Assembly (NCBI GenBank): GCA_008668455.1
Contig: RQCD01000213.1
Location: 1-18,094 of the forward strand
Reading direction: 5' to 3'
From: Clostridia bacterium
GTDB lineage: Bacteria; Bacillota; Clostridia; UBA1381
DNA length: 18,094 nt
The position numbers and the translations under genes were made by a program. The notes beneath the pieces are model-generated. The model did not search any database, was not told the DNA's origin, and saw nothing but the letters and a program-made list of their open reading frames with translations. How positions within the stretch are numbered: the first letter of the stretch is position 1; each line of letters begins with the position of its first letter. Below, in pieces: positions 1 to 7,582 of the stretch.

Positions 1-1053
1 GACTATATGAATGATACAGATGTAAGGCGCACAAGCGTTTATGAAAGAAAGCTTCGGGATGATGGAATTATTCTGCATAATATTGCATTTGCGCGGTCGC
101 CGATGGGCAGAGAGAATTTACAGGCATACCGTGATTTGAAGCGGCTGATTGACACAGAGCGTTTTGATCTGATTCACTGCCATACTCCGGTGGTTTCTAT
201 GATGACGCGTTATGCGGCAAGGAATGCGCGCCGGGCAGGGAGCGCTGTGATGTACACCTGTCATGGATTTCACTTCCATAATGCCTCTCCGAAACGCAAT
301 TGGATGTTTTATTATCCGATTGAAAAAATGCTTTCCAGATGCTGTGATTATCTGGTGACCATCAATCATGAGGACTACCGCAGAGCGCAGACGTTCCATT
401 GTAAAAATGTCCGCTATATTCCCAGTGTTGGGGTGGATATTCGGAAAATTGAGCATTTGAGCGTGGATCGGGCGGCAAAAAAAGAAGAAATCGGAGTGCC
501 GAAGGATAAGCTTTTGGTGCTGTCAGTGGGCGAATTGATTCCGCGTAAAAATCATGAGGTGATTATCCGAGCATTGGCAAAGCTTGATAATCCGGATATT
601 TACTATGCAATCGCCGGAAAAGGCCCTCTTTTGGAGCATCTGAAAAAGTTAGCAGAGGATTTGGGTCTGGCAGACAGAGTTCTGTTTTTAGGATTCCGGA
701 CGGATGTTTATGAGCTTTATTATGCGGCAGATATCAGCGCATTCCCCTCCAGAATTGAGGGACTTGGACTTGCCGGTGTGGAGGCAATGGCGGCAGGTGT
801 TCCGCTGGTTTCTTCAAATGTGCATGGAATCCTGGATTATGTTATCGACGGGAAAACCGGCTATACAGCCTCCCCGGAGGATGTGGACGGCTTTGCTGAG
901 GGCATCCGAAAGCTTGCCGAGAATCCGGCGCTGAGAGAAGAAATGAAACCAAACTGCATCGAAGCGGTCGAACCGTTTGAGCTGTCGAATGCGCTCAGAG
1001 TGATGTGGGATATTTATGAAGAAATTTTAGGGAAACCGGAAAAGGAGAAATAA
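1..1053 (+). CDS. Glycosyltransferase family 4, 5'-truncated
   Basis: Transfers a sugar from a nucleotide donor to a growing lipid-linked oligosaccharide on the cytoplasmic side of the membrane. The reading frame is open from base 1, and the first Met (base 7) falls well inside the N-terminal acceptor domain, so the true start lies upstream of the window. Counting from that Met, residues 54-60 (FDLIHCH) and 84-90 (TCHGFHF) are typical of the N-terminal Rossmann domain of EPS-type GT4 enzymes. Residues 173-181 (SVGELIPRK) and 203-207 (AGKGP) belong to the donor-binding domain. E251 and E259 form the EX7E motif in EGLGLAGVE. The stop is 3 bp from the next gene. Donor and acceptor sugars cannot be read from the sequence. 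Family is secure, specificity unknown. Confidence 0.93.
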   Translation, partial: DYMNDTDVRRTSVYERKLRDDGIILHNIAFARSPMGRENLQAYRDLKRLIDTERFDLIHCHTPVVSMMTRYAARNARRAGSAVMYTCHGFHFHNASPKRNWMFYYPIEKMLSRCCDYLVTINHEDYRRAQTFHCKNVRYIPSVGVDIRKIEHLSVDRAAKKEEIGVPKDKLLVLSVGELIPRKNHEVIIRALAKLDNPDIYYAIAGKGPLLEHLKKLAEDLGLADRVLFLGFRTDVYELYYAADISAFPSRIEGLGLAGVEAMAAGVPLVSSNVHGILDYVIDGKTGYTASPEDVDGFAEGIRKLAENPALREEMKPNCIEAVEPFELSNALRVMWDIYEEILGKPEKEK

Positions 1054-1056
1054 ACA

Positions 1057-1842
1057 ATGTATTCCTTTCAACAGATTACTGCGTCTTACACAAAGGAAAA
1101 AAGAAAGCGTTCTTCCATATGGGCAAGAGCAGTGAGCAGACCGCTGTCCTTTGTGTTTACCTTTTTGTTTATTAACTTAGGATTCAGCGCAAATTTTGTG
1201 TCGATTCTCTCTATGCTCGATGCAATTATCGCCTGCTTATTGATTATGATGGGCGGCAAGATGATGTATGTGGGAATTGGTTTGTTTGTGTTCTGGCATG
1301 TGTTAGATTGCGTAGATGGCAATATTGCAAGAGTGAAAAAGCAGTCCTCTTATGGCGGTGCGTTTCTGGACGCTGTGAGCGGTTATTTAGCGCCTGCGTT
1401 TGTATTTCTGGCGGTCGGAACGGCTGCATATATGACAACTATGAGATTCTCCGAGACAACACGACACTTTTTGATTGTATTAGGCGGTTTTTCTTCTGTT
1501 ACCGACATCCTGACCAGAATTATTTATCAAAAATATTTGGTGACAGAATACAGATTGGGACTGATGGGCAAGGGCGGAGATGCAGATGAGGAGCGATCTT
1601 CCGGAATCACACATATTGCTGATTTAATTATGAAGAATATGGGATATTCCAGCTTGTATATGCCGCTTTTGATCCTTGGATCAATTTTTGGGTATTTAGA
1701 TATATTAACAATTTTGTATGCGCTTTATTATGCCGCAGTCCTGCTTGCAACCGTGATTTTGTTTGTCAGAAAAGCAAACCGGCTGGAAAACAGAATGAAA
1801 GAGCTTGGACTAAAGCAATCGGAGGATATAAAGGAGTTCTGA
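1057..1842 (+). CDS. CDP-alcohol phosphotransferase family membrane protein
   Basis: This polytopic membrane enzyme (261 aa) is expected to transfer a phospho-alcohol from a CDP-alcohol to an acceptor hydroxyl with release of CMP. The family signature D-x2-D-G-x2-A-R-x8-G-x3-D-x3-D is present at D84, D87, G88, A91, R92, G101 and D105. The fourth Asp, expected at 109, is Gly. Hydrophobic stretches at about 32-52, 56-82, 110-126, 140-156 and 200-237 fit a five- to six-helix membrane protein. An AAAGGAGAAAT-like ribosome site precedes the ATG. The next gene encodes a cytidylyltransferase, and the two probably act in series: one makes CDP-alcohol and this one uses it. In a polysaccharide operon the acceptor may be a sugar or a lipid, but this is inference. 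The Gly at the fourth Asp leaves activity uncertain. Confidence 0.88.
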   Translation: MYSFQQITASYTKEKRKRSSIWARAVSRPLSFVFTFLFINLGFSANFVSILSMLDAIIACLLIMMGGKMMYVGIGLFVFWHVLDCVDGNIARVKKQSSYGGAFLDAVSGYLAPAFVFLAVGTAAYMTTMRFSETTRHFLIVLGGFSSVTDILTRIIYQKYLVTEYRLGLMGKGGDADEERSSGITHIADLIMKNMGYSSLYMPLLILGSIFGYLDILTILYALYYAAVLLATVILFVRKANRLENRMKELGLKQSEDIKEF

Positions 1843-1844
1843 TT

Positions 1845-2279
1845 ATGAAAAAGTATCGGATTGGGTATACACAGGGAGTTTTCGATATGTTTCATATTGG
1901 TCATTTGAACCTTTTGAATCATGCAAAGGAACAATGCGAGTATCTTTTGGTGGGTGTTAATTCAGATGATTTAGTGAAGCAGTATAAAGGAATTATCCCC
2001 AATATTCCAGAAGTGCATCGGCTGGAGATTGTAGAAAACATTAAAGCGGTAGACCGGGCATTTGTGGTGAATACACTGGATAAGAGTGACGTGTTTAATC
2101 AAAATCCGTTTGACGCTATTTTTATCGGAAGTGACTGGAAGGGATCAGAGCGATGGATTCAAACGGAAGAAGAATTGAAAAAAGTGGGTGCGGAGGTTGT
2201 TTATCTGCAATACACCAGCGGTATTTCGTCTACAATTTTAAGACAGAAAATTTGTTCAAAAGAGGCTTGTAAGAGATGA
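1845..2279 (+). CDS. TagD-like cytidylyltransferase (glycerol-3-phosphate or related alcohol phosphate)
   Basis: This small cytoplasmic nucleotidyltransferase (144 aa, close to the roughly 130 aa of TagD) joins CTP to an alcohol phosphate to give a CDP-alcohol and pyrophosphate. Visible motifs are GVFDMFHIGH (11-20, containing HxGH), GSDWKG (95-100) and TSGISST (124-130), which matches the RTEGISTT motif of glycerol-3-phosphate cytidylyltransferases, with the leading Arg replaced by Tyr123. AAAGGAG sits at good spacing before the ATG, 2 bp after the CDP-alcohol transferase stop. The substrate may be glycerol-3-phosphate, but the same fold uses phosphoethanolamine and other polyol phosphates, and the altered motif is a reason not to name it tagD. 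It overlaps the next gene by 4 bp (ATGA), so translation is probably coupled. Confidence 0.9.
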   Translation: MKKYRIGYTQGVFDMFHIGHLNLLNHAKEQCEYLLVGVNSDDLVKQYKGIIPNIPEVHRLEIVENIKAVDRAFVVNTLDKSDVFNQNPFDAIFIGSDWKGSERWIQTEEELKKVGAEVVYLQYTSGISSTILRQKICSKEACKR

Positions 2280-2806
2280 TGAACAGAAATAAAAATCGAT
2301 TTACGTATCGGCTCTATTCGTGGATTTTTGGATATAATGAAGTAAAGTATTGGAAACGCAGACAGGTTGTAGTGGATTCGGATAATAAAACAATGTCAAT
2401 TTTAAAAATGTGGTACTTGATCTATTGCAAGAGAGCAGAAGCTAAAAATGCATCATCTATGGGAACAGCATTAAACGCAGGTGCAAAATTTGCAGGTATT
2501 CCGCATTTGCCGCATGGTATTACCGGAATTTTTATCTCACACTCAGCACGTATTGGCACAGATTGCACAATTTTGCAGAATGTGACCATTGGAAGCAGCA
2601 AGAAAAAAGCGCCCGTAATCGGAGACCATTGTGTGATCGGCGCAGGGGCGGTGATTGTCGGCGGAGTTAAAATCGGAAACCACTGTCATATTGGAGCAAA
2701 CTGTACGGTGTTTAAGGATGTTCCAGACTATACAACGGTTGTCTGTACACCGCCAAGATATATTGAACGTAATCCGGAGGAATTTGTGACAGAATTTGAG
2801 TTTTAA
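2276..2806 (+). CDS. CysE-like hexapeptide-repeat acyltransferase
   Basis: Left-handed beta-helix acyltransferase (176 aa) of the serine acetyltransferase-like group common in polysaccharide loci, where members O-acetylate sugars using acetyl-CoA. Hexapeptide rungs run from about residue 85 to 145, for example ISHSARIGTDCTILQNVTIG (87-106), VIGDHCVIGAGAVIVGG (114-130) and VKIGNHCHIGANCTVFKDV (131-149). LPHG (78-81) precedes the helix as in SAT proteins. The N-terminal 70 residues lack the long helical domain of true CysE, and no cysteine synthase gene is near, so cysteine biosynthesis is unlikely. The start overlaps the preceding stop as ATGA, and a second ATG follows one codon later. The gene and its downstream neighbour look AT-richer than the met genes. 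Confidence 0.88.
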   Translation: MMNRNKNRFTYRLYSWIFGYNEVKYWKRRQVVVDSDNKTMSILKMWYLIYCKRAEAKNASSMGTALNAGAKFAGIPHLPHGITGIFISHSARIGTDCTILQNVTIGSSKKKAPVIGDHCVIGAGAVIVGGVKIGNHCHIGANCTVFKDVPDYTTVVCTPPRYIERNPEEFVTEFEF

Positions 2807-2808
2807 AC

Positions 2809-2813
2809 GGAGG
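2809..2813 (+). promoter_or_regulatory. Ribosome binding site for a TTG start
   Basis: GGAGG followed by TGA lies 7 nt before the TTG at 2821. The first in-frame ATG (2848) has no such site and would cut off the first beta strand of the glycosyltransferase, so TTG is the better start. Confidence 0.8.
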
Positions 2814-2820
2814 TGAAATT

Positions 2821-4002
2821 TTGGAGTTACTTTATATTGGAAACTATATGTTTCAAAAGAATCAAAATGCTTTTTTTGGTCTGCCTTCCAGTGCAAATGA
2901 TTTTTTTGAAAAGTATTGCCCAACTTTTGATAGTGTTCGAATTTTAGGAGAAGCCTTAAAAAATGATTTGACTTATGATAATCTGGTTTTGATGGATGAT
3001 TCTAAATTTTCAATTCGTATTCTGCCGAGAAACCGATCACCCAGAGACATGAAAAACGATTCCGCTATAAAAAAAGCTTTACATGAAGAAATTTCAAAGG
3101 CAGAAGCAATTATTATAAAACCTCTGGCACGAAAAGGACTGATGGCGATTAAAATTGCAAAAAAACTAAAAAAACCGTATATGATTGAGGTTACAGGAGA
3201 TATTCATAATGCGTTACGTCAAAATCCAAGTTTTTTAAAGAGAATGTATGCTCCGGTTTTGTATAGGCAGATTTTAAATACAATTCGGGATTGTCGGTTT
3301 GGGTTATATGTCAGTCAGGAGTATCTGCAATCGCAGTTTCCAATCCGGGGAAAAATGTGCGGATGCAGTGACGTTATTTTAAAGAAAGCAGATCCGGAGG
3401 TCTTGGCAAAGCGAATGCAGAGGATTGAAGCTCTTCCGGAGCAAAAGACAATTGATTTAGCGCTGATTGGATTTTATCAAAGCAATATGAAGGGTGTTGA
3501 TACGGCAATCCGTGCGCTGGCACGGCTGCCGGAAAGATATCATCTGCATATTTTAGGAAACGGAACAGAGGAAAACCGGAATAAATGGATTGAATACGGA
3601 AAAGCGCGCGGTGTTGCGGGAAGAATCCATTTTCCCAAGCCGCTTGCATCCTCCGAGCTTGTCTTAGAATGGCTGGATACAATGGATGCGTTTGTATTGC
3701 CGACCAGAAGCGAGGGCTTTGGACGTTGTGTTGCGGAGGCAATGTCACGCGGGTGTCCGTCCTTTGCAACCGATATATGCACCATGCCGGAGCTTTTACC
3801 GGCTGAATGTCTGCATCCGTTAGGGGATGATGAAAAGCTGTCAGAGCAAATTCTTGCGGTGATGGAGCAATCGGATCTGGCGAAAAAGTATGCCAGGATC
3901 AATTTTGAGCATGCAAAGGAATATGATCCGGAGATTCTGAAAAACCGGCGGAACGCATTTTTAGCAGAGTTCCGGAGCTATTGTGAGGAGCAGAGAGGAT
4001 GA
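2821..4002 (+). CDS. Glycosyltransferase family 4 (TTG start)
   Basis: Cytoplasmic GT4 retaining-type glycosyltransferase (393 aa) acting on the repeat unit. A TTG start is chosen because of the strong GGAGG and because the N-terminal beta strand (ELLYIGNYMF) begins there. The donor-binding half shows LIGFYQSNMKGVD (215-227), HILGNG (243-248) and the EX7E pair E298/E306 in EGFGRCVAE, followed by AMSRG. The N-terminal 120 residues are AT-rich in DNA and poorly recognisable, as usual for acceptor domains. It is separated from the CysE-like gene by 14 bp and overlaps the next glycosyltransferase by 4 bp (ATGA). The sugar is unknown. Confidence 0.92.
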   Translation: MELLYIGNYMFQKNQNAFFGLPSSANDFFEKYCPTFDSVRILGEALKNDLTYDNLVLMDDSKFSIRILPRNRSPRDMKNDSAIKKALHEEISKAEAIIIKPLARKGLMAIKIAKKLKKPYMIEVTGDIHNALRQNPSFLKRMYAPVLYRQILNTIRDCRFGLYVSQEYLQSQFPIRGKMCGCSDVILKKADPEVLAKRMQRIEALPEQKTIDLALIGFYQSNMKGVDTAIRALARLPERYHLHILGNGTEENRNKWIEYGKARGVAGRIHFPKPLASSELVLEWLDTMDAFVLPTRSEGFGRCVAEAMSRGCPSFATDICTMPELLPAECLHPLGDDEKLSEQILAVMEQSDLAKKYARINFEHAKEYDPEILKNRRNAFLAEFRSYCEEQRG

Positions 4003-5207
4003 AACTATTTTATTTTGGAAGCGTCTGCGCTCCTGCTTGGTTTGATCAGACGGTGCAAAAAAGCCGCGTAAAGCCGTCGGCGTCTGCACAAAGCTTTGAA
4101 ATGGCATTAATAGACGGGTTTTCTAAAAATCCGGAAATTGAGCTAACAGTGGCATCCGCAGAATCTGTTGCGATGTTTCCGGGGGGAAGCAGAATTTTTT
4201 TAAAACAAAGAGAGGACAGGCTGAACGACAGAGTTTCAGCACAGATACTCCCGGCAGTGAATCTTCCGGGAATCAAACAGAAAAATCATGCGGACGGCAC
4301 GGGAAAGCTGCTCCGGAAATGGCTGAGAGAAAATCAGAACGAGCCGGAGAAATGTGTGTTTGTTTATGGACTTTATCCGAAACCAACCGAAACACTTTTA
4401 AAAATCTGCAAAAAAGCAGGCTGTAAAATTGTGATCCTGATTGCAGATCTTCCGGCAACGATGTTTACCTATACAAAAAGTAAAAACCTTTGGAAACGGA
4501 TGTTTTCGGACGCATACCGGAAAAAGGCGCTTTCCATTCAAAAAAGCTTTGACGGATATATCTATCTGACCGAGGCAATGCAGAAAGCGGTCGCACCGGG
4601 AAAGCCGTATACCGTGGTTGAAACGATTGCTGATCCGACAATTTTTGACGGACTGGGAGAAATTCAAAAAAGCGAACCGCCGGCGCTGATGTATGCCGGT
4701 GCGCTCTATAAAAAATATGGTGTTGACTTGATTTTAGACACCTTTGAACAGCTCCAAACCGATTGCCGGCTCTGGCTGTTCGGCTCGGGAGATTATGAAG
4801 AAGAAATTCAGAAAAGAGCAGAAAGAAATCCAAAAATACAGTTTTTCGGACGTGTTCCGAGAGGCGAAATTTTAAAGAGAGAACAACAGGCAAGCCTGCT
4901 ATTAAATCTCCGGAATCCGGAGGAGGAGTATACAAAATATTCGTTCCCGTCTAAAATGGTGGAATATCTTCTAAGCGGTACACCGGCTTTTACCACCAGC
5001 CTTCCAGGCATTCCGGAGGAATACGAAAAATACTGCTATATGACAAAAGAGCAGGATTGCCATTTGATTGCAAAAGAAATTGATCAGATTTTGCAGGATG
5101 AGCAATTCAGCCGGATTGGGGAAAGAGCAAGAAGCTTTATTGTAGAGCAAAAAAATGCAGAGATTCAGGCAAAAAAAATATCAGATTTTTTACAGAGTCT
5201 GATTTAG
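3999..5207 (+). CDS. GT4-like glycosyltransferase
   Basis: Predicted glycosyltransferase (402 aa) with a GT-B layout. The N-terminal domain starts MKLFYFGSVC, with VFVYGLYPKP (120-129) and IVILIADLP (144-152) inside it. The C-terminal donor domain carries PALMYAGALYKKYGVD (228-243), LWLFGSGDYE (258-267) and FPSKMVEYLLSGTPAF (316-331). The second Glu of the GT4 EX7E motif is E322, but the position eight residues before it is Tyr314. This variant occurs in GT4 branches with an FPSK(L/M) loop. The start overlaps the previous stop as ATGA, so coupled translation is likely. The gap to the next gene is 17 bp. Family assignment is good, with donor and linkage unknown. Confidence 0.88.
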   Translation: MKLFYFGSVCAPAWFDQTVQKSRVKPSASAQSFEMALIDGFSKNPEIELTVASAESVAMFPGGSRIFLKQREDRLNDRVSAQILPAVNLPGIKQKNHADGTGKLLRKWLRENQNEPEKCVFVYGLYPKPTETLLKICKKAGCKIVILIADLPATMFTYTKSKNLWKRMFSDAYRKKALSIQKSFDGYIYLTEAMQKAVAPGKPYTVVETIADPTIFDGLGEIQKSEPPALMYAGALYKKYGVDLILDTFEQLQTDCRLWLFGSGDYEEEIQKRAERNPKIQFFGRVPRGEILKREQQASLLLNLRNPEEEYTKYSFPSKMVEYLLSGTPAFTTSLPGIPEEYEKYCYMTKEQDCHLIAKEIDQILQDEQFSRIGERARSFIVEQKNAEIQAKKISDFLQSLI

Positions 5208-5224
5208 AGATGGGGGAAAAGTGA

Positions 5225-6409
5225 ATGAGGGTAGTGCAGATTAATTGCGCGGCAAGCGGAAGCACCGGAAAAATTGCAAAAGCAATCCACTATGCGCTGT
5301 TGGCGCAGGGGGATGAAAGCTATATTTTCTATGGACTGGGACGCTGCGGCGAAAAAAACATGATCCGGATCGGAAATGACTTTGATCTGCATTTGCATGC
5401 GGTTCTATCGCGGAATCTCGGCAGGCAAGGCTATTTTTCGCATTTTGCTACCAAAAAACTCATTCGTCAAATCAAATCCATTGATCCGGATGTGATCCAT
5501 CTGCACAATCTGCACGGCAGCTATCTGAATTTACCGATGTTTTTCCGTTTTCTTCGGACAAGCCGGGCAAAAATTCTGATCACCCTGCATGACTGCTGGC
5601 TTTTTACCGGAAAATGTGCTCATTTTACAGAAGTAAATTGTTTTCGGTGGAAAGAACACTGCGGTCAGTGTCCGAATCTTTCAGCATATCCGCGCAGTAA
5701 GGTAGATACAACAAAACGAACCCTGGCGGATAAAAAGAAATGGCTTTCCGGGTTTGGGGAGCGAATGCATATTATTACCGTTTCTAATTGGCTTTGCGAT
5801 ACGGCAAAGGAATCCTTTTTGAAACAATATTCAATACGGACAATTTATAACGGGATTGATACAAATATATTCAAGCCTGTTCCGGACAATAAAATTCGAG
5901 AGAAATACGGTCTGGAAGAGAAGTACGTTATTTTAGGTGTTGCATATCACTGGGATGAGCGAAAAGGGTTAAGAGAATTTCTGGAGCTTGCAGATCAGCT
6001 GGGAGAGAATGAAACGATTGTTTTAATTGGTCTGACCTCAGAGCAAATTGCCGGCATGCCGGATAAGATATTAGGTATCACAAAAACAGAAAATCAGCAA
6101 GAGCTTGTTGAGTGGTATTCAGCCGCTGACGTGTTCGTCAATCCATCAAAGGAAGAAACCTTTGGATTGGTTACAGCAGAGGCGATGGCATGCGGAACAC
6201 CGGCTGTTGTGTATCAGTCAACAGCATGTGCGGAGGTGACAGATGACAGCTGTGCGGTGATGCCTGTGGATCAAAGCTGTTATCTGAGAGACGCGGTGAA
6301 TGAAATCAAGAGCCGCCGGGAATCAAGCAATTGCCGGCAGCATATTATAGACAGCTTTAGTCTGAACAAAATGGTGGAGGGATATCTGGATGCATACAAA
6401 AAAGATTGA
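5225..6409 (+). CDS. Glycosyltransferase family 4, WcaC/WbcM-like, with a four-Cys insert
   Basis: Cytoplasmic GT4 enzyme (394 aa). The N-terminus MRVVQINCAASGSTGKIA and the block LITLHDCWLFTGKCAHF (118-134) are characteristic of the colanic-acid-type (WcaC-like) branch. C131, C139, C146 and C149 form a compact cluster in the acceptor domain that I recall as a family hallmark and that could bind a metal. The donor domain has YNGID (208-212) and EX7E at E311/E319 in ETFGLVTAE, followed by AMACGTP. The start ATG at 5225 follows a G-rich site (GATGGGGGAAAAG), and a GTG 4 bp earlier is in another frame. The 3' end overlaps the polymerase gene by 20 bp. Confidence 0.92.
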   Translation: MRVVQINCAASGSTGKIAKAIHYALLAQGDESYIFYGLGRCGEKNMIRIGNDFDLHLHAVLSRNLGRQGYFSHFATKKLIRQIKSIDPDVIHLHNLHGSYLNLPMFFRFLRTSRAKILITLHDCWLFTGKCAHFTEVNCFRWKEHCGQCPNLSAYPRSKVDTTKRTLADKKKWLSGFGERMHIITVSNWLCDTAKESFLKQYSIRTIYNGIDTNIFKPVPDNKIREKYGLEEKYVILGVAYHWDERKGLREFLELADQLGENETIVLIGLTSEQIAGMPDKILGITKTENQQELVEWYSAADVFVNPSKEETFGLVTAEAMACGTPAVVYQSTACAEVTDDSCAVMPVDQSCYLRDAVNEIKSRRESSNCRQHIIDSFSLNKMVEGYLDAYKKD

Positions 6410-7547
6410 ACAGCTTTTGATGAGCTTTCTGTTTACAGGATTAATATTTATACACATAATTATGTCGTTAGCGCTTGCTGTAGGTCTGGAGGAAATGGAG
6501 CGTCTTTGCAGTTATCTGATTTTAGGTATGGGATTTCTGATGTTTAGTACGTCTTTTTTCTGCAATAGCAAGCTTACCGGCAGAGATTTTCTGTTTCTGC
6601 TGTTTTTGATTTTTTGCATGCTGGTCGGTGCATATCGGCGCTGGGAGTACGAAAATGTTGTATCAGCCTCGTGCTTTCTTTTGATGATGTCTGTTTGGCG
6701 AAGTGCAGAAGCAATGACACTTAGCAAGGTTATGCTGCAAAGAATCTGTGCTGTTTATATCCTGCAGGGAGTGGTGTTAATTGGCTTGTTTTTTTCGCCT
6801 TATGCTTATGAGAGCTCTGTAGACTTTGTAGAGGTATCTCGTCAATTGACGCTTGGATATGCAAATCCAAATCAAACTGGCATCATTTTACTTTCAACGA
6901 TTATGATACTTTTGATTCTTTGCGATCAAAGCTTTATTCATAAAGGACTGAAACTGGTAATCTATATCGAATCATGCTTTTTAGGCTTGCTTCTAATACT
7001 CACCGATGCAAGAACAAGTATTTTAGGGGGCGTGGTATTCCTGATCTATTTGGTTCTGGTAATTAAAAAGAAGAAACAGATTCGCCGCAATGAGATTTTT
7101 GAAGATGTAATTGTATGTTGTCCGATTTTGTTTGTCCCGCTTTATCTGTGGCTTTCGGATGTGCTTGCCGGACAGACTTATTGGTTTTGGGGAAAAAAGC
7201 TGATTTCCGGACGGCAAAGGGTTTATCGACGGTTCTTGAACCAATGGTGGGATCATGCGCTGGGCAATTTAAAAAAGTTTAATATGCAGAATTCTCATAA
7301 TGCGCATTTTACGGTTTTGCTCAACTTTGGTGTGATTGGTTTTTCCATTTATCTTCTTTTTACGTTCGCAGCATTCTGTGCTTTTCGTGCGCAGTGCCGG
7401 ACACCGCGGCAATTTTTATGCCTGATTTCGATTTTAGTGCTGTTTTTTATCAGCTGTGCGGAGTCGGCTGTTTTAGTGAGCGGAACAATTTATTACATTT
7501 ATATGTTAGTATTGTTGGTTTTGGGTTACTCCGTGGAGGAGCAATAA
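6390..7547 (+). CDS. wzy: O-antigen polymerase/ligase family protein (Wzy-type)
   Basis: Polytopic membrane protein (385 aa) expected to polymerise undecaprenyl-linked repeat units on the outer face of the membrane. Ten or so hydrophobic segments are visible, including 11-32, 41-58, 66-80, 119-137, 163-178, 187-204, 210-225, 239-256, 309-335 and 343-378. Motifs of the Wzy_C/O-antigen ligase superfamily are LGYANPNQTG (155-164), TDARTSILGG (205-214, containing the usual conserved Arg), SGRQRVY (273-279) and NSHN (301-304) ahead of a hydrophobic segment. The gene starts inside the preceding glycosyltransferase, with GGAGG upstream of the ATG. As the only such gene beside a flippase, polymerase is a better reading than ligase. 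Composition is AT-rich, as usual for wzy. Confidence 0.87.
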   Translation: MHTKKIEQLLMSFLFTGLIFIHIIMSLALAVGLEEMERLCSYLILGMGFLMFSTSFFCNSKLTGRDFLFLLFLIFCMLVGAYRRWEYENVVSASCFLLMMSVWRSAEAMTLSKVMLQRICAVYILQGVVLIGLFFSPYAYESSVDFVEVSRQLTLGYANPNQTGIILLSTIMILLILCDQSFIHKGLKLVIYIESCFLGLLLILTDARTSILGGVVFLIYLVLVIKKKKQIRRNEIFEDVIVCCPILFVPLYLWLSDVLAGQTYWFWGKKLISGRQRVYRRFLNQWWDHALGNLKKFNMQNSHNAHFTVLLNFGVIGFSIYLLFTFAAFCAFRAQCRTPRQFLCLISILVLFFISCAESAVLVSGTIYYIYMLVLLVLGYSVEEQ

Positions 7548-7582
7548 TCTGTGGGTTGCGGCTTGAAAGGAAGGGGTGAAGA

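Noticed and set aside
7..9. ATG at base 7 as the start of the first glycosyltransferase
   Set aside because: The frame is open to base 1 and the product would lack the first strands of the GT-B fold, so the gene continues upstream of the window.
7394..7579. 61-codon + frame across the end of wzy
   Set aside because: It lies mostly in another frame of the polymerase gene, has no ribosome site or family match, and ends just before the next gene's start.
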